A DNA stretch of 64,000 nucleotides, from the NCBI RefSeq assembly GCF_024748615.1, contig NZ_CP087168.1:4774001-4838000 (forward strand), written 5' to 3'. Of the stretch, positions 20,468-27,745 are shown piece after piece. Under the pieces are notes generated by a model. That model worked only from the letters and a program-made list of their open reading frames with translations, was not told the origin of the DNA and ran no database searches. Numbering within the stretch: position 1 is the first letter of the stretch; every line of letters starts with the position of its first letter. Origin of the DNA: Pseudomonas sp. B21-048 (lineage in GTDB: Bacteria > Pseudomonadota > Gammaproteobacteria > Pseudomonadales > Pseudomonadaceae). The translations under genes and the position numbers were made by a program.

Positions 20468-20683
20468 TCAGGGCCGCATAAAGCCGTAGTCCTGGCCTTC
20501 GTCGAGGTTCTCGGCGAGAAACCGCAACTCATCGGCCAGGTCTTCGATATTGCGTACCGCCTTGCTCTGCTGCACTACCGCACTGAGCAAGGCGCGCAGG
20601 CTCAATCCCGGATCGAAGCCCACCTCTTGCGCCATATCCACACTCTGACGCAATTCCTGTCTGGCCCACTCGTACACACTCAT
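20468..20683 (-). CDS. Conserved small protein of unknown function
   Basis: A 71-residue protein, MSVYEWARQELRQSVDMAQE onward, mainly helical and acidic at the C-terminus (LAENLDEGQDYGF). The start at 20683 is fixed by AGGAG with correct spacing; the frame is open a little further upstream. It is convergent with yacG and downstream of the CbiM-like permease on the same strand, 63 bases away. I do not recognise a named family, though a small gene at this site is usual in pseudomonads. Confidence 0.7.
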   Translation of the reverse strand: MSVYEWARQELRQSVDMAQEVGFDPGLSLRALLSAVVQQSKAVRNIEDLADELRFLAENLDEGQDYGFMRP

Positions 20684-20746
20684 GCCGTTGCTCCTGAAGG
20701 TTTTCCAGAGCATGGATTCGGCAACGTTTTTTGGATTTGATGTGGA

Positions 20747-21436
20747 TCAAGATTTGGGGTCGTCATCTTTCCAGGGGGCCGAAAGGTAGCGCGTGCGATT
20801 GAACGTCTCCAACCATTCGGGGCAGAACACCACCAATGCGCTGACCACCATGCCGTTGATAAACGCTTCCGGGAAAATCAGCAGCCACAGGTAACCGACA
20901 AAATCTTCCAGCCAATAGGGCATGGCGAAACGTTCGTCGTACCACAGCAGCGTGAGCGCCAGAATCAAACACAACAGGGCCGACAACGCAGCGGCAAAAA
21001 AGCCGGAACAGAAGATGTACACAAAGGGATTACGCGGCTGCGCGCGCTCGACCAGGATGGCGCAGCACTCGGTAATCAGCACCGGCAGCAGAATCAGCAG
21101 CGCGCCGTTGACCCCCATGGCCGCCATGTCCTGCCGCCCGAGCAGCACCAATCCCGTTTGCGCGACCAACCCGCCGACAATCGCCAACGGCCAATCCAGC
21201 AGTAACGTCACCGCCGTCATGCCGATGAAGTGATAGGACACGCCAGTATCAAAGTCCCGTCGCACCAGCCAAAGCATGAACAGCGCGAACACCGTGCCGA
21301 ACAACAGATGCTGACGGCGGCTATCGCTGAACAATTCAACCCAGGGCGCTCGACAGACAGCCCAGATCACCGCCGGCAGGTAAATCAGCCAGCCGACTGT
21401 GAGGCTTTGCGGTGACAGCAGTTCAGCGCCAATCAT
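20747..21436 (-). CDS. CbiM-like energy-coupling factor permease family membrane protein
   Basis: A 229-residue integral membrane protein with about six or seven helices (VGWLIYLPAVIWAVC, LLFGTVFALFMLWLV, GALLILLPVLITECCAIL, AALSALLCLILALTLLW and others). The pattern, with YHFIGMTAVTLLL in the middle, fits the COG3235 group, distantly related to CbiM, the substrate-binding membrane component of cobalt/nickel ECF transporters. No CbiN/Q/O partner is seen nearby, so transport and substrate are unproven. The ATG overlaps the stop of a 24-codon remnant on the same strand. Confidence 0.72.
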   Translation of the reverse strand: MIGAELLSPQSLTVGWLIYLPAVIWAVCRAPWVELFSDSRRQHLLFGTVFALFMLWLVRRDFDTGVSYHFIGMTAVTLLLDWPLAIVGGLVAQTGLVLLGRQDMAAMGVNGALLILLPVLITECCAILVERAQPRNPFVYIFCSGFFAAALSALLCLILALTLLWYDERFAMPYWLEDFVGYLWLLIFPEAFINGMVVSALVVFCPEWLETFNRTRYLSAPWKDDDPKS

Positions 21437-21507
21437 GGGCGTGCATTCCTAGGCGCCGGGGCTCCCCGAAGCAAAAGACTGAGCAGCAACACTGTTCTAT
21501 ATTTCAC
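21433..21507 (-). pseudogene. 5' remnant of a second YtfJ-like gene (signal peptide only)
   Basis: Reading from GTG at 21507, a 24-codon frame begins MKYRTVLLLSLLLRGAP, close to the first residues of the intact gene at 26580 (MKYWPVLLLSLLPLWAQ). The DNA also matches: GCAAAAGACTGAGCA and ATATTTCACG occur in both places with the same spacing, and similarity extends upstream of the start. The frame stops at a TGA overlapping the permease ATG. I read it as the scar of a truncated gene copy; it might still act as a leader that couples translation to the permease. Confidence 0.6.
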
Positions 21508-21576
21508 GCGTCTCTCCCGTCGTGATTGCTCTCAGTCTATACCGGCGTTTCTGACTGGCCGTGTCGCGCGTTTACC
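21457..21576. repeat. Left copy of a flanking duplication
   Basis: This stretch aligns with about 26530-26663: exact blocks of 15 and 10 bases, then CAGTCTAYACCG and GTTTACC with identical spacing (37 bases), separated by one 14-base length difference. The two copies bracket the ppk2-to-channel cassette. Confidence 0.65.
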
Positions 21577-21776
21577 CCGGCGAGTAGAGAATCCGAGGTC
21601 AAGGTAGAGGTTTATCCGAATTCTTCACTGTTCGGTGACGGCAAGGAAATGGAGGTTGAACAATGAACTAGACTCACGCGGTTGGTATGAAGTTGAACGT
21701 CAAGAGCAGAGGGCCGTCCACGACTGACGCCAGTTTTGCTCGAAGCAATGCGACTGGCATCTGTGAGGCTTTGGTC
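21577..21776. other. Region upstream of ppk2
   Basis: No gene is apparent. A GGAGG-ATG-AACTAG sequence near 21651-21671 is a ribosome binding site followed by a two-codon frame, perhaps decayed. The upstream border of the cassette probably lies in this interval. No inverted repeat or integrase site was seen. Confidence 0.4.
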
Positions 21777-22601
21777 ATGGCAAAGGATAAGAAGAAACCC
21801 GCTGTTAAAAGTAACGCCGCTGAACCCTTGAAACTGACGAACAAAGACTATCTTGAGCAGTTACGCCGGCTGCACATCGAAATGGTCAAGTTGCAGGAAT
21901 GGGTGAAACAGAAAGGCATCAAGATTTGTATCGTCTTCGAGGGGCGCGACGGTGCCGGCAAGGGCGGCACGATCAAGGCGCTCACTGAGAGGGTGAGCCC
22001 GCGTGTCTTTCGGGTGGTCGCGCTACCTGCACCGACCGATCGCGAGAAGAGCCAGATGTACATGCAGCGCTACATGTCGCACATGCCAGCGGCCGGCGAA
22101 GTGGTGATCTTCGATCGCAGTTGGTACAACCGCGCAGGGGTCGAACGGGTGATGGGATTTTGTACCGATGAACAGACGACCCGTTTCCTGGCCTTGGCTC
22201 CCCTCATGGAACGCATGATGGTCGACTCGGGCGTAATGCTGTTCAAGTACTGGCTGGAAGTCAGCGAAGAGGAGCAGACCCGCCGGCTCGAGGCGCGGAT
22301 CAAGGATGGCCGCAAAATCTGGAAACTGACGCCAATGGATCTCAAGTCATACAGCCGCTGGTATGACTACTCGCGCGCACGCGACGACATGTTCAAGGCG
22401 ACCGACACCGATCATGCTCCCTGGCTTGTGGCCAACTCGAACGACAAAAAGCGGGCCCGCCTCAACATCATCTCTGATTTGCTCAGCCGCATTCCGTACA
22501 AGAATGTACCGCGCGAGAAGGTGATTTTGCCCAAACGGCAGAAACCAGGCGGCTATCGTGAACCGAATCATCCGCTGCGGCGAATTCCAGAAAAATTCTG
22601 A
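21777..22601 (+). CDS. ppk2: Polyphosphate kinase 2
   Basis: A 274-residue PPK2 of the single-domain class, which moves phosphate between polyphosphate and nucleoside diphosphates. The P-loop is GRDGAGKGG (56-64), the lid region FDRSWYNRAGVERVMGFCT is intact, and DLKSYSRWYDYSRARDDMF lies near the C-terminus. The basic N-terminus (MAKDKKKPAVK) is typical of the family. ATG 21777 has GAGG about eight bases upstream; an in-frame ATG at 21687 would add 30 residues with no family likeness. It leads a four-gene cassette that separates two genes I expect to be neighbours. Confidence 0.9.
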   Translation: MAKDKKKPAVKSNAAEPLKLTNKDYLEQLRRLHIEMVKLQEWVKQKGIKICIVFEGRDGAGKGGTIKALTERVSPRVFRVVALPAPTDREKSQMYMQRYMSHMPAAGEVVIFDRSWYNRAGVERVMGFCTDEQTTRFLALAPLMERMMVDSGVMLFKYWLEVSEEEQTRRLEARIKDGRKIWKLTPMDLKSYSRWYDYSRARDDMFKATDTDHAPWLVANSNDKKRARLNIISDLLSRIPYKNVPREKVILPKRQKPGGYREPNHPLRRIPEKF

Positions 22602-22650
22602 CCGGCACGTTCAAGCGGATCTGCGCTGTATACCAGAGGGCCACAGTCCT

Positions 22651-24432
22651 ATGAGCCATTCGGATGCTTCGCCTCCCGTCCCGGAACCGGGCCGGATTGC
22701 CCATCGGGATACCGGCGGCGACAAGGCCGGTTGGGATCGCTGGCTACCGGGACTGCGCACGCTACGCGGATACAAAATTGCCTGGTTGAGGCACGACCTT
22801 GTGGCCGGTTTGGTACTGACCACGATGCTGGTGCCTGTCGGCATCGCCTACGCAGTGGCGTCGGGCGTACCCGGCATCTATGGCCTTTACGCGACCATCG
22901 TTCCGCTGCTCGCTTATGCGCTGTTCGGACCCAGCCGGATTCTGGTGCTGGGGCCGGATTCCTCGCTGGCGGCCGTCATTCTCGCCGTCGTGCTGCCACT
23001 GTCCGGCGGTGATCCGCATCGTGCCATCGCCCTTGCGAGCATGATGGCGATCGTATCGGGGGTTGTGTGCATCCTGGCCGGCATAGCGCGCCTGGGTTTT
23101 GTCACGGAGCTGCTTTCCAAACCGATCCGCTACGGGTACATGAACGGGATCGCGCTGACGGTATTGATCAGCCAACTGCCCAAATTTTTCGGTTTTTCGA
23201 TTGAATCCGACGGCCCGCTAAGAAACCTGTGGGCGATCGCTACAGCTGTAATGGAGGGGAAAACCAACTGGACCGCGTTCATGGTCGGCGCAGGCACCTT
23301 GGCCGTGATTATGCTGCTCAAGGGCAACAAGCGCGTGCCGGGCATTCTGATTGCCGTGGCAGGGGCGACCGTCGTTGTGGGCATGCTGGACCTTGCAGCG
23401 CGGTCCGGAATATCGGTCCTCGGCTCTCTTCCACAAGGCTTGCCTGCGTTCGCCATCCCCTGGATCACTCGTGACGATATCGTCCCCGTCCTGATCGGCG
23501 GTTGTGCCGTTGCCCTGGTTTCGTTTGCCGATACCAGCGTGCTCTCGCGTGTCTATGCGGCGCGGACCCGTACCTATGTCGACCCGAACCAGGAAATGGT
23601 GGGCCTCGGCGTCGCCAACCTGGCCGCCGGATTTTTTCAGGGTTTTGCAATCAGCAGCAGTTCGTCACGTACGCCCGTGGCCGAGGCCGCAGGCGCCAAA
23701 ACCCAGTTGACCGGAGTCATCGGCGCGCTTGCGGTTGCCTTACTGCTGGTGGTGGCACCGGACCTGTTGAAGGATTTACCTACCAGCGCACTGGCTGCGG
23801 TGGTGATCGCCTCCGCCATCGGCCTGATCGAGGTCAGCGACCTGCGACGAATTTATCGAATCCAGCGTTGGGAGTTCTGGCTGTCAATCGTCTGCACCGT
23901 CGGCGTGGCCGTGCTGGGGGCGATTGAAGGCATCGGCCTGGCCATCGTGATCGCCGTCATCGAATTTCTGTGGGATGGCTGGCGCCCTTACTCTGCCGTT
24001 CTGGGACGCGCGGAAGGCGTCAAGGGTTATCACGACATCAAGCGCTATCCCGACGCGCGCCTTGTACCCGGTCTAGTACTGTTTCGCTGGGATGCGCCGT
24101 TGTTTTTCGCCAACGCCGAGTTGTTCCACGACCGAGTGCTCGACGCCGTGGCGGCATCGCCTACGCCAGTGCGCTGGTTGGTCGTTGCGGCGGAACCTGT
24201 CACCAGCGTGGACGTGACCTCCGCCGACATGTTGGCGGAGCTGGACGAAACCTTGCACGCGGCGGGTATCAAGTTGTGCGTGGCCGAGATGAAGGATCCG
24301 GTCAAGGACAAGCTGAAGCGATTCGGGCTTTTCGCGCGACTTGGCGAAACGGCGTTCTTTCCAACAATAGGCACTGCAGTCGACAGCTATCTGATGATTC
24401 ATCCGGTGGATTGGGAGGACCAGGATCACTGA
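22651..24432 (+). CDS. SulP family anion transporter with STAS domain
   Basis: A 593-residue inner membrane transporter. The N-terminal part has the SulP signature (DLVAGLVLTTMLVPVGIAYA, GVPGIYGLYATIVPLLAYAL, LGPDSSLAAVI) and about ten to twelve helices, including FFQGFAISSSSSRTPVAEAAG. The C-terminal STAS domain runs from about residue 465 (GLVLFRWDAPLFFANAELFHDRVL, VTSVDVTSADMLAELDETL). SulP proteins carry sulfate, bicarbonate or other anions; the substrate here cannot be told. ATG 22651 gives a hydrophilic N-terminus before the first helix. Confidence 0.88.
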   Translation: MSHSDASPPVPEPGRIAHRDTGGDKAGWDRWLPGLRTLRGYKIAWLRHDLVAGLVLTTMLVPVGIAYAVASGVPGIYGLYATIVPLLAYALFGPSRILVLGPDSSLAAVILAVVLPLSGGDPHRAIALASMMAIVSGVVCILAGIARLGFVTELLSKPIRYGYMNGIALTVLISQLPKFFGFSIESDGPLRNLWAIATAVMEGKTNWTAFMVGAGTLAVIMLLKGNKRVPGILIAVAGATVVVGMLDLAARSGISVLGSLPQGLPAFAIPWITRDDIVPVLIGGCAVALVSFADTSVLSRVYAARTRTYVDPNQEMVGLGVANLAAGFFQGFAISSSSSRTPVAEAAGAKTQLTGVIGALAVALLLVVAPDLLKDLPTSALAAVVIASAIGLIEVSDLRRIYRIQRWEFWLSIVCTVGVAVLGAIEGIGLAIVIAVIEFLWDGWRPYSAVLGRAEGVKGYHDIKRYPDARLVPGLVLFRWDAPLFFANAELFHDRVLDAVAASPTPVRWLVVAAEPVTSVDVTSADMLAELDETLHAAGIKLCVAEMKDPVKDKLKRFGLFARLGETAFFPTIGTAVDSYLMIHPVDWEDQDH

Positions 24433-24531
24433 GTAGCATCGAAGATACCCGCGACCAGCACGCAGATTGCCAGCGCGTCTATGCTGGACTTACCGATCGC
24501 AGCCTTTGTAACTCTCTACTGGAGGTAATCA

Positions 24532-25632
24532 ATGGTTCCCACGCCCATGCTCGAAAAGATTTTTTCCCGGGATCTGCTCGATGTGCTGATTCGTGCCGGA
24601 GTGATTGCCGTTCTGGTGATGTTCTGCTTTCAGATATTCAGCCCGTTCCTCGACCTGATGCTCTGGTCGGTGATCCTGGCAATCACCCTCTACCCCTTGC
24701 AAGTCAGGTTCAAAGGCAAGCTGGGGAACAAAGACGGGCTCACCGCGACGCTGATCGTATTGATCGCCATCAGTATTCTTATGGTGCCTGTTTATTTGTT
24801 GGGAGCCTCGCTTGCGGAATCCGTGGAGAAGGTCATGACCATGGTCAAAACCGACAGCTTCCATATTCCGCCACCGTCCGATACGGTAGCCAGCTGGCCA
24901 CTCGTGGGAAAACCTCTTTATAACTTGTGGGCGCAAGCCACCACTGACCTGCCCGATCTGGCACAGAAGTTCATACCGCAGATCAAAGGTGTCAGCCTCT
25001 CCCTGCTGAGCAAGCTTGCGGGTGTCAGCATGGGGCTCCTTTTATTCATCGTCGCCCTGATTATTGCCGGTATTTTTTTAGCGTATGGCGAAAGCGGTCA
25101 CCGCAGCGCGGTGCGAATCGTTTCGCGCTTCAGCGGTCCGATCAATGGGCCGAAAATCGCTGATCTGTGCACCGCCACCATCCGGGCAGTGGCGTTGGGG
25201 GTGGTCGGTATCGCCTTCATCCAGATGCTGTTGGTGGGCATCGGCTTTGTGCTCATGGGCGTCCCCGGCGCCGGTCTTCTCGCTTTGGCGGTGCTGCTTC
25301 TTGGCATCATGCAATTACCGGCGAGCCTGATTACCCTTCCGGTCATCGCCTTTGTTTTCATGAGCGAAGGTGCCAGCACGGCGACCATTGTGTTTGCCAT
25401 CTATGTCTTCATCGCAGGATTGGTCGATAACGTCCTCAAACCACTGTTGCTAGGCCGTGGTGTCGATGTACCGATGCCTGTGGTGCTGATCGGTGCCTTG
25501 GGCGGCATGGTCACGGGCGGTATCCTCGGCTTGTTTATCGGCCCTGTGATACTCGCGGTCGGTTATCAGCTGTTCTGGGAATGGGTGGATCAAGCGCAAG
25601 AACCCGGGCCAGACAACCAGGGGCAGACCTGA
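24532..25632 (+). CDS. AI-2E family transporter (PerM/TqsA-like)
   Basis: A 366-residue polytopic membrane protein of the AI-2E family. It has the paired N-terminal helices (VLIRAGVIAVLVMFCFQIF, LDLMLWSVILAITLYPL) and the central segment LLLFIVALIIAGIFLAYGES. The C-terminal helices end in the conserved VDNVLKPLLLGRGVDVPMPV. Members are reported to export autoinducer-2 or to act as sodium/proton antiporters, and no substrate can be assigned here. A GGAGG ribosome binding site stands six bases before the ATG. The end of the SulP gene is 99 bases upstream and the ion channel follows by 22 bases. Confidence 0.87.
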   Translation: MVPTPMLEKIFSRDLLDVLIRAGVIAVLVMFCFQIFSPFLDLMLWSVILAITLYPLQVRFKGKLGNKDGLTATLIVLIAISILMVPVYLLGASLAESVEKVMTMVKTDSFHIPPPSDTVASWPLVGKPLYNLWAQATTDLPDLAQKFIPQIKGVSLSLLSKLAGVSMGLLLFIVALIIAGIFLAYGESGHRSAVRIVSRFSGPINGPKIADLCTATIRAVALGVVGIAFIQMLLVGIGFVLMGVPGAGLLALAVLLLGIMQLPASLITLPVIAFVFMSEGASTATIVFAIYVFIAGLVDNVLKPLLLGRGVDVPMPVVLIGALGGMVTGGILGLFIGPVILAVGYQLFWEWVDQAQEPGPDNQGQT

Positions 25633-25654
25633 CACGGCGGCCGAGGATATCCCC

Positions 25655-26092
25655 ATGCTGTTAAACCTGCTGGCCGGCCTCCCCGTAATGTTGTTCTGCC
25701 TGCTGATGCAAGCCGTTTTCGTGACCATATGCCTGCGTCAATACGTGCATTTCAGGCATTCCAAACCGCCTGAAACGCAATGGCTGAATATCCTGTTGTT
25801 ATCAATGGTCATGCTGCTGATGTTGCTGAGTAATTTCGTGCAGATTGCCATCTGGGCCGCGCTGTTCACGCTGCTTGATGAGTTCGACGAATTCGCCATC
25901 GCGCTGTATCACTCGGCGGTCAACTTCGCCACGCTGGGCTACGGAGACATCGTCATGTCCTCTCGCTGGCGTCTGCTTGGCCCATTGGAGGCAGCCAACG
26001 GAATCCTGATGTTTGGTGTCTCCACCTCAGTGATGACCGCTGCGGTGATGGATGTCATAAAACACAACATGGAAAGGCTACAGCAGCGTTAA
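25655..26092 (+). CDS. Two-helix potassium-type ion channel
   Basis: A 145-residue membrane protein with an N-terminal helix, a second helix (NILLLSMVMLLMLLSNFVQIAIW), a pore region with the selectivity filter TLGYGD (93-98), and a final helix (ANGILMFGVSTSVMTAAVM). This is the ion channel family (Ion_trans_2) layout: one filter per chain, tetramer expected. TxGYGD is the potassium filter signature, but there is no RCK/TrkA-N regulatory domain. It is the last gene of the cassette and lies 20 bases from the convergent YtfJ-like gene. Confidence 0.85.
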   Translation: MLLNLLAGLPVMLFCLLMQAVFVTICLRQYVHFRHSKPPETQWLNILLLSMVMLLMLLSNFVQIAIWAALFTLLDEFDEFAIALYHSAVNFATLGYGDIVMSSRWRLLGPLEAANGILMFGVSTSVMTAAVMDVIKHNMERLQQR

Positions 26093-26112
26093 CGCCCGTA
26101 GGCATGCACCGA

Positions 26113-26580
26113 TCATGGCAGGGCCTTCTCCAGCGCCTCACGCAATTGTGCCGCCGTGGCGTATTCGTGCTGCCCCACCAATTGGCCGTCCTTGAGCTGC
26201 AGCCACAGCACTTTATCCACGGACCCGGGGTAGCGCGGCGCCACGCGACCATCACGGTCAAGCATCACTCGATAGGAATAATCGCGCATAGCCGGTACTG
26301 CGAACATCTTCGCGATCAGTCGAGGCATGCGCTGGATGTCTGCGACAAATACCGTGTGCCTAGCCTCCAGGTAGCCCTTGGGCTGGTCCTGCAGAGCGGC
26401 GCCGATTAGTTTGGCGGCGTCCATGCTGCGCGCCACCAGTAGCGTCTGAGTCTGGTTATCGAGCGTGAAGGCCTGATCGAACTGATCAAGTAAGGTCCAC
26501 GGCGCCAGGCGCTCGCCAACCTCCAGTGCCTGGGCCCAAAGAGGCAAAAGACTGAGCAATAACACCGGCCAATATTTCAC
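26113..26580 (-). CDS. YtfJ-like exported thioredoxin-fold protein
   Basis: A 155-residue protein with a signal peptide (MKYWPVLLLSLLPLWAQALE, GTG start at 26580). The mature part begins VGERLAPWTLLDQFDQAFTL, like the first strands of a thioredoxin/AhpC fold, but has no CxxC active-site motif, so redox catalysis is unlikely. The closest named family I can offer is YtfJ; some databases have labelled relatives as dehydrogenases, which the sequence does not support. A diverged copy of its first codons and upstream region is found at 21433-21576, next to the permease. Confidence 0.6.
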   Translation of the reverse strand: MKYWPVLLLSLLPLWAQALEVGERLAPWTLLDQFDQAFTLDNQTQTLLVARSMDAAKLIGAALQDQPKGYLEARHTVFVADIQRMPRLIAKMFAVPAMRDYSYRVMLDRDGRVAPRYPGSVDKVLWLQLKDGQLVGQHEYATAAQLREALEKALP

Positions 26581-26663
26581 GTTCTACTCCTTGTTTGAGC
26601 GCATATGCGTAATGCCCGCCAGTCTACACCGTCCGTTCCGAGTGCCCAGCGCCTCCGTTTACC
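26530..26663. repeat. Right copy of the flanking duplication
   Basis: This is the counterpart of 21457-21576. It covers the start of the YtfJ-like gene and the divergent intergenic region up to just before the DUF1780 gene. Being attached to an intact gene, it is probably the original or functional copy. Confidence 0.65.
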
Positions 26664-26709
26664 GTTTCACGCTTTCTGCTTGTCGCAAATGAACGCTAAG
26701 CTTGGGCCT

Positions 26710-27336
26710 ATGGATGACTCAGATTATTTACGCCTGCTGACCATTGCGGCCGAGCAAGCCAACACGTTCCTGTCCAATGCCCGCAAATGGGAGCGCGAGC
26801 GTTGGGTTTGCCAGCGCCTGCTGCAAGGCCTGAACATTCCCTATCGCGCCGACGAATTTGCCCCCGCCGGGGAGCCGCCGGACGTGTTGTTCCGCGACGC
26901 GAATTTCGAGGTGTTTTTCGTGCTCGACGAAGGCCGACGCCTCAACGACGAATGGCGCGACGAGCTGCAACGTCGACGCAGCGCGTTTTCCCTGAGCCAA
27001 CTGGTGCGCCGCGAGGCCAAGCCCCGGCGGATCCCGGCCAATGAATTTCTACTGAGGCTGGCGCCGACTTTGCGCAAAAAAGCCCACAACTACAAAGAGC
27101 GCGGCATGGACCTGGGGGAGCTGGACATCATTGCCTTCGCCAGCCTCAAGCGCGAAGTGCTGGACCTCAACAGCCACTTTCCGCCGCCCACCGAATACTT
27201 GCGTCAGGGTTGGCGCTCGCTGTCGCTGGTCGGCCCGACTTTCGCCCGAGTGCTCTTCGCCCACCCCGAAGCCCCGGACTTCCTGCGCGGCAATCTGGGG
27301 CGCAGCATCGTTTTCGATGTCGGGATCAGCCTGTGA
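26710..27336 (+). CDS. DUF1780 family protein (putative endonuclease fold)
   Basis: A 208-residue protein, MDDSDYLRLLTIAAEQANTF onward. The segment GEPPDVLFRDANFEVFFVLDEGRRLNDEWRDEL has a D...E...E spacing like PD-(D/E)XK nucleases, and the Pfam entry for DUF1780 describes it as a putative endonuclease. No activity is known to me. ATG 26710 is preferred to the open extension from 26605 because the extension is basic and low in likeness to a protein start. It is divergent from the YtfJ-like gene. Confidence 0.72.
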   Translation: MDDSDYLRLLTIAAEQANTFLSNARKWERERWVCQRLLQGLNIPYRADEFAPAGEPPDVLFRDANFEVFFVLDEGRRLNDEWRDELQRRRSAFSLSQLVRREAKPRRIPANEFLLRLAPTLRKKAHNYKERGMDLGELDIIAFASLKREVLDLNSHFPPPTEYLRQGWRSLSLVGPTFARVLFAHPEAPDFLRGNLGRSIVFDVGISL

Positions 27337-27511
27337 GTCCGTTGCGGACATGGCGCAATCACTGCTCGAGTGTTACAAAGTGGCATCGTTCGCCTGGACG
27401 ATACAGTGAACGTCGAGCCGATCCCGGACAGTGGTTATGTGTCATTCAACCCAGGGTAAAAGCCTCTGTAGCTTCTTCACATTCAGTAACGTCTACCCGA
27501 CGAGGCCCAAT
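27337..27511 (+). other. Intergenic gap between DUF1780 and DUF3094 genes
   Basis: No gene is clear. A GTG overlapping the DUF1780 stop opens a 60-codon frame (SPLRTWRNHCSSV...) that runs to the DUF3094 start, but its composition is unlike its neighbours. In some relatives I believe a MOSC-domain gene lies here, so decay is possible but not shown. GAGG near 27502 serves the next gene. Confidence 0.35.
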
Positions 27512-27685
27512 ATGACCAGCCGCCTGAACCCGGACGACCAGAAGCATGTCGAAGAGTACCTGCGCCTGTCCCAGCACCAAGTCGAGCGCCGGCCTTTCCG
27601 GCCGTGGATGCTCCTGGTGATGGTGTTGGCAGTGACCATTGGTTTAGGCCTGTTGAGCCGCCTTATCAGTTACCTGACGCTATGA
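27512..27685 (+). CDS. DUF3094 family small membrane protein
   Basis: A 57-residue protein, MTSRLNPDDQKHVEEYLRLS onward, with a soluble helical N-terminus and one C-terminal membrane helix (WMLLVMVLAVTIGLGLLSRL). The sequence fits DUF3094, a small gammaproteobacterial family usually found next to a NAD(P)/FAD oxidoreductase gene, as here. GAGG precedes the ATG by six bases; the frame is open from 27431 but the part upstream is not protein-like. Its job may be tied to the dehydrogenase 60 bases downstream. Confidence 0.8.
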   Translation: MTSRLNPDDQKHVEEYLRLSQHQVERRPFRPWMLLVMVLAVTIGLGLLSRLISYLTL

Positions 27686-27745
27686 GTTGCCTTGCACTCG
27701 CGAAGGTATTGCCACCGATTTCCTTTAGCCTTGCGAGATATCCCC

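Noticed and set aside
20747..21436. Cobalt or nickel importer operon
   Set aside because: The permease resembles CbiM distantly, but no CbiN, CbiQ or CbiO gene and no riboswitch are adjacent.
21427..26700. Genomic island with integrase
   Set aside because: The cassette has flanking duplication, but no integrase, transposase or attachment site is present, so I describe it only as an insertion or allele exchange scar.
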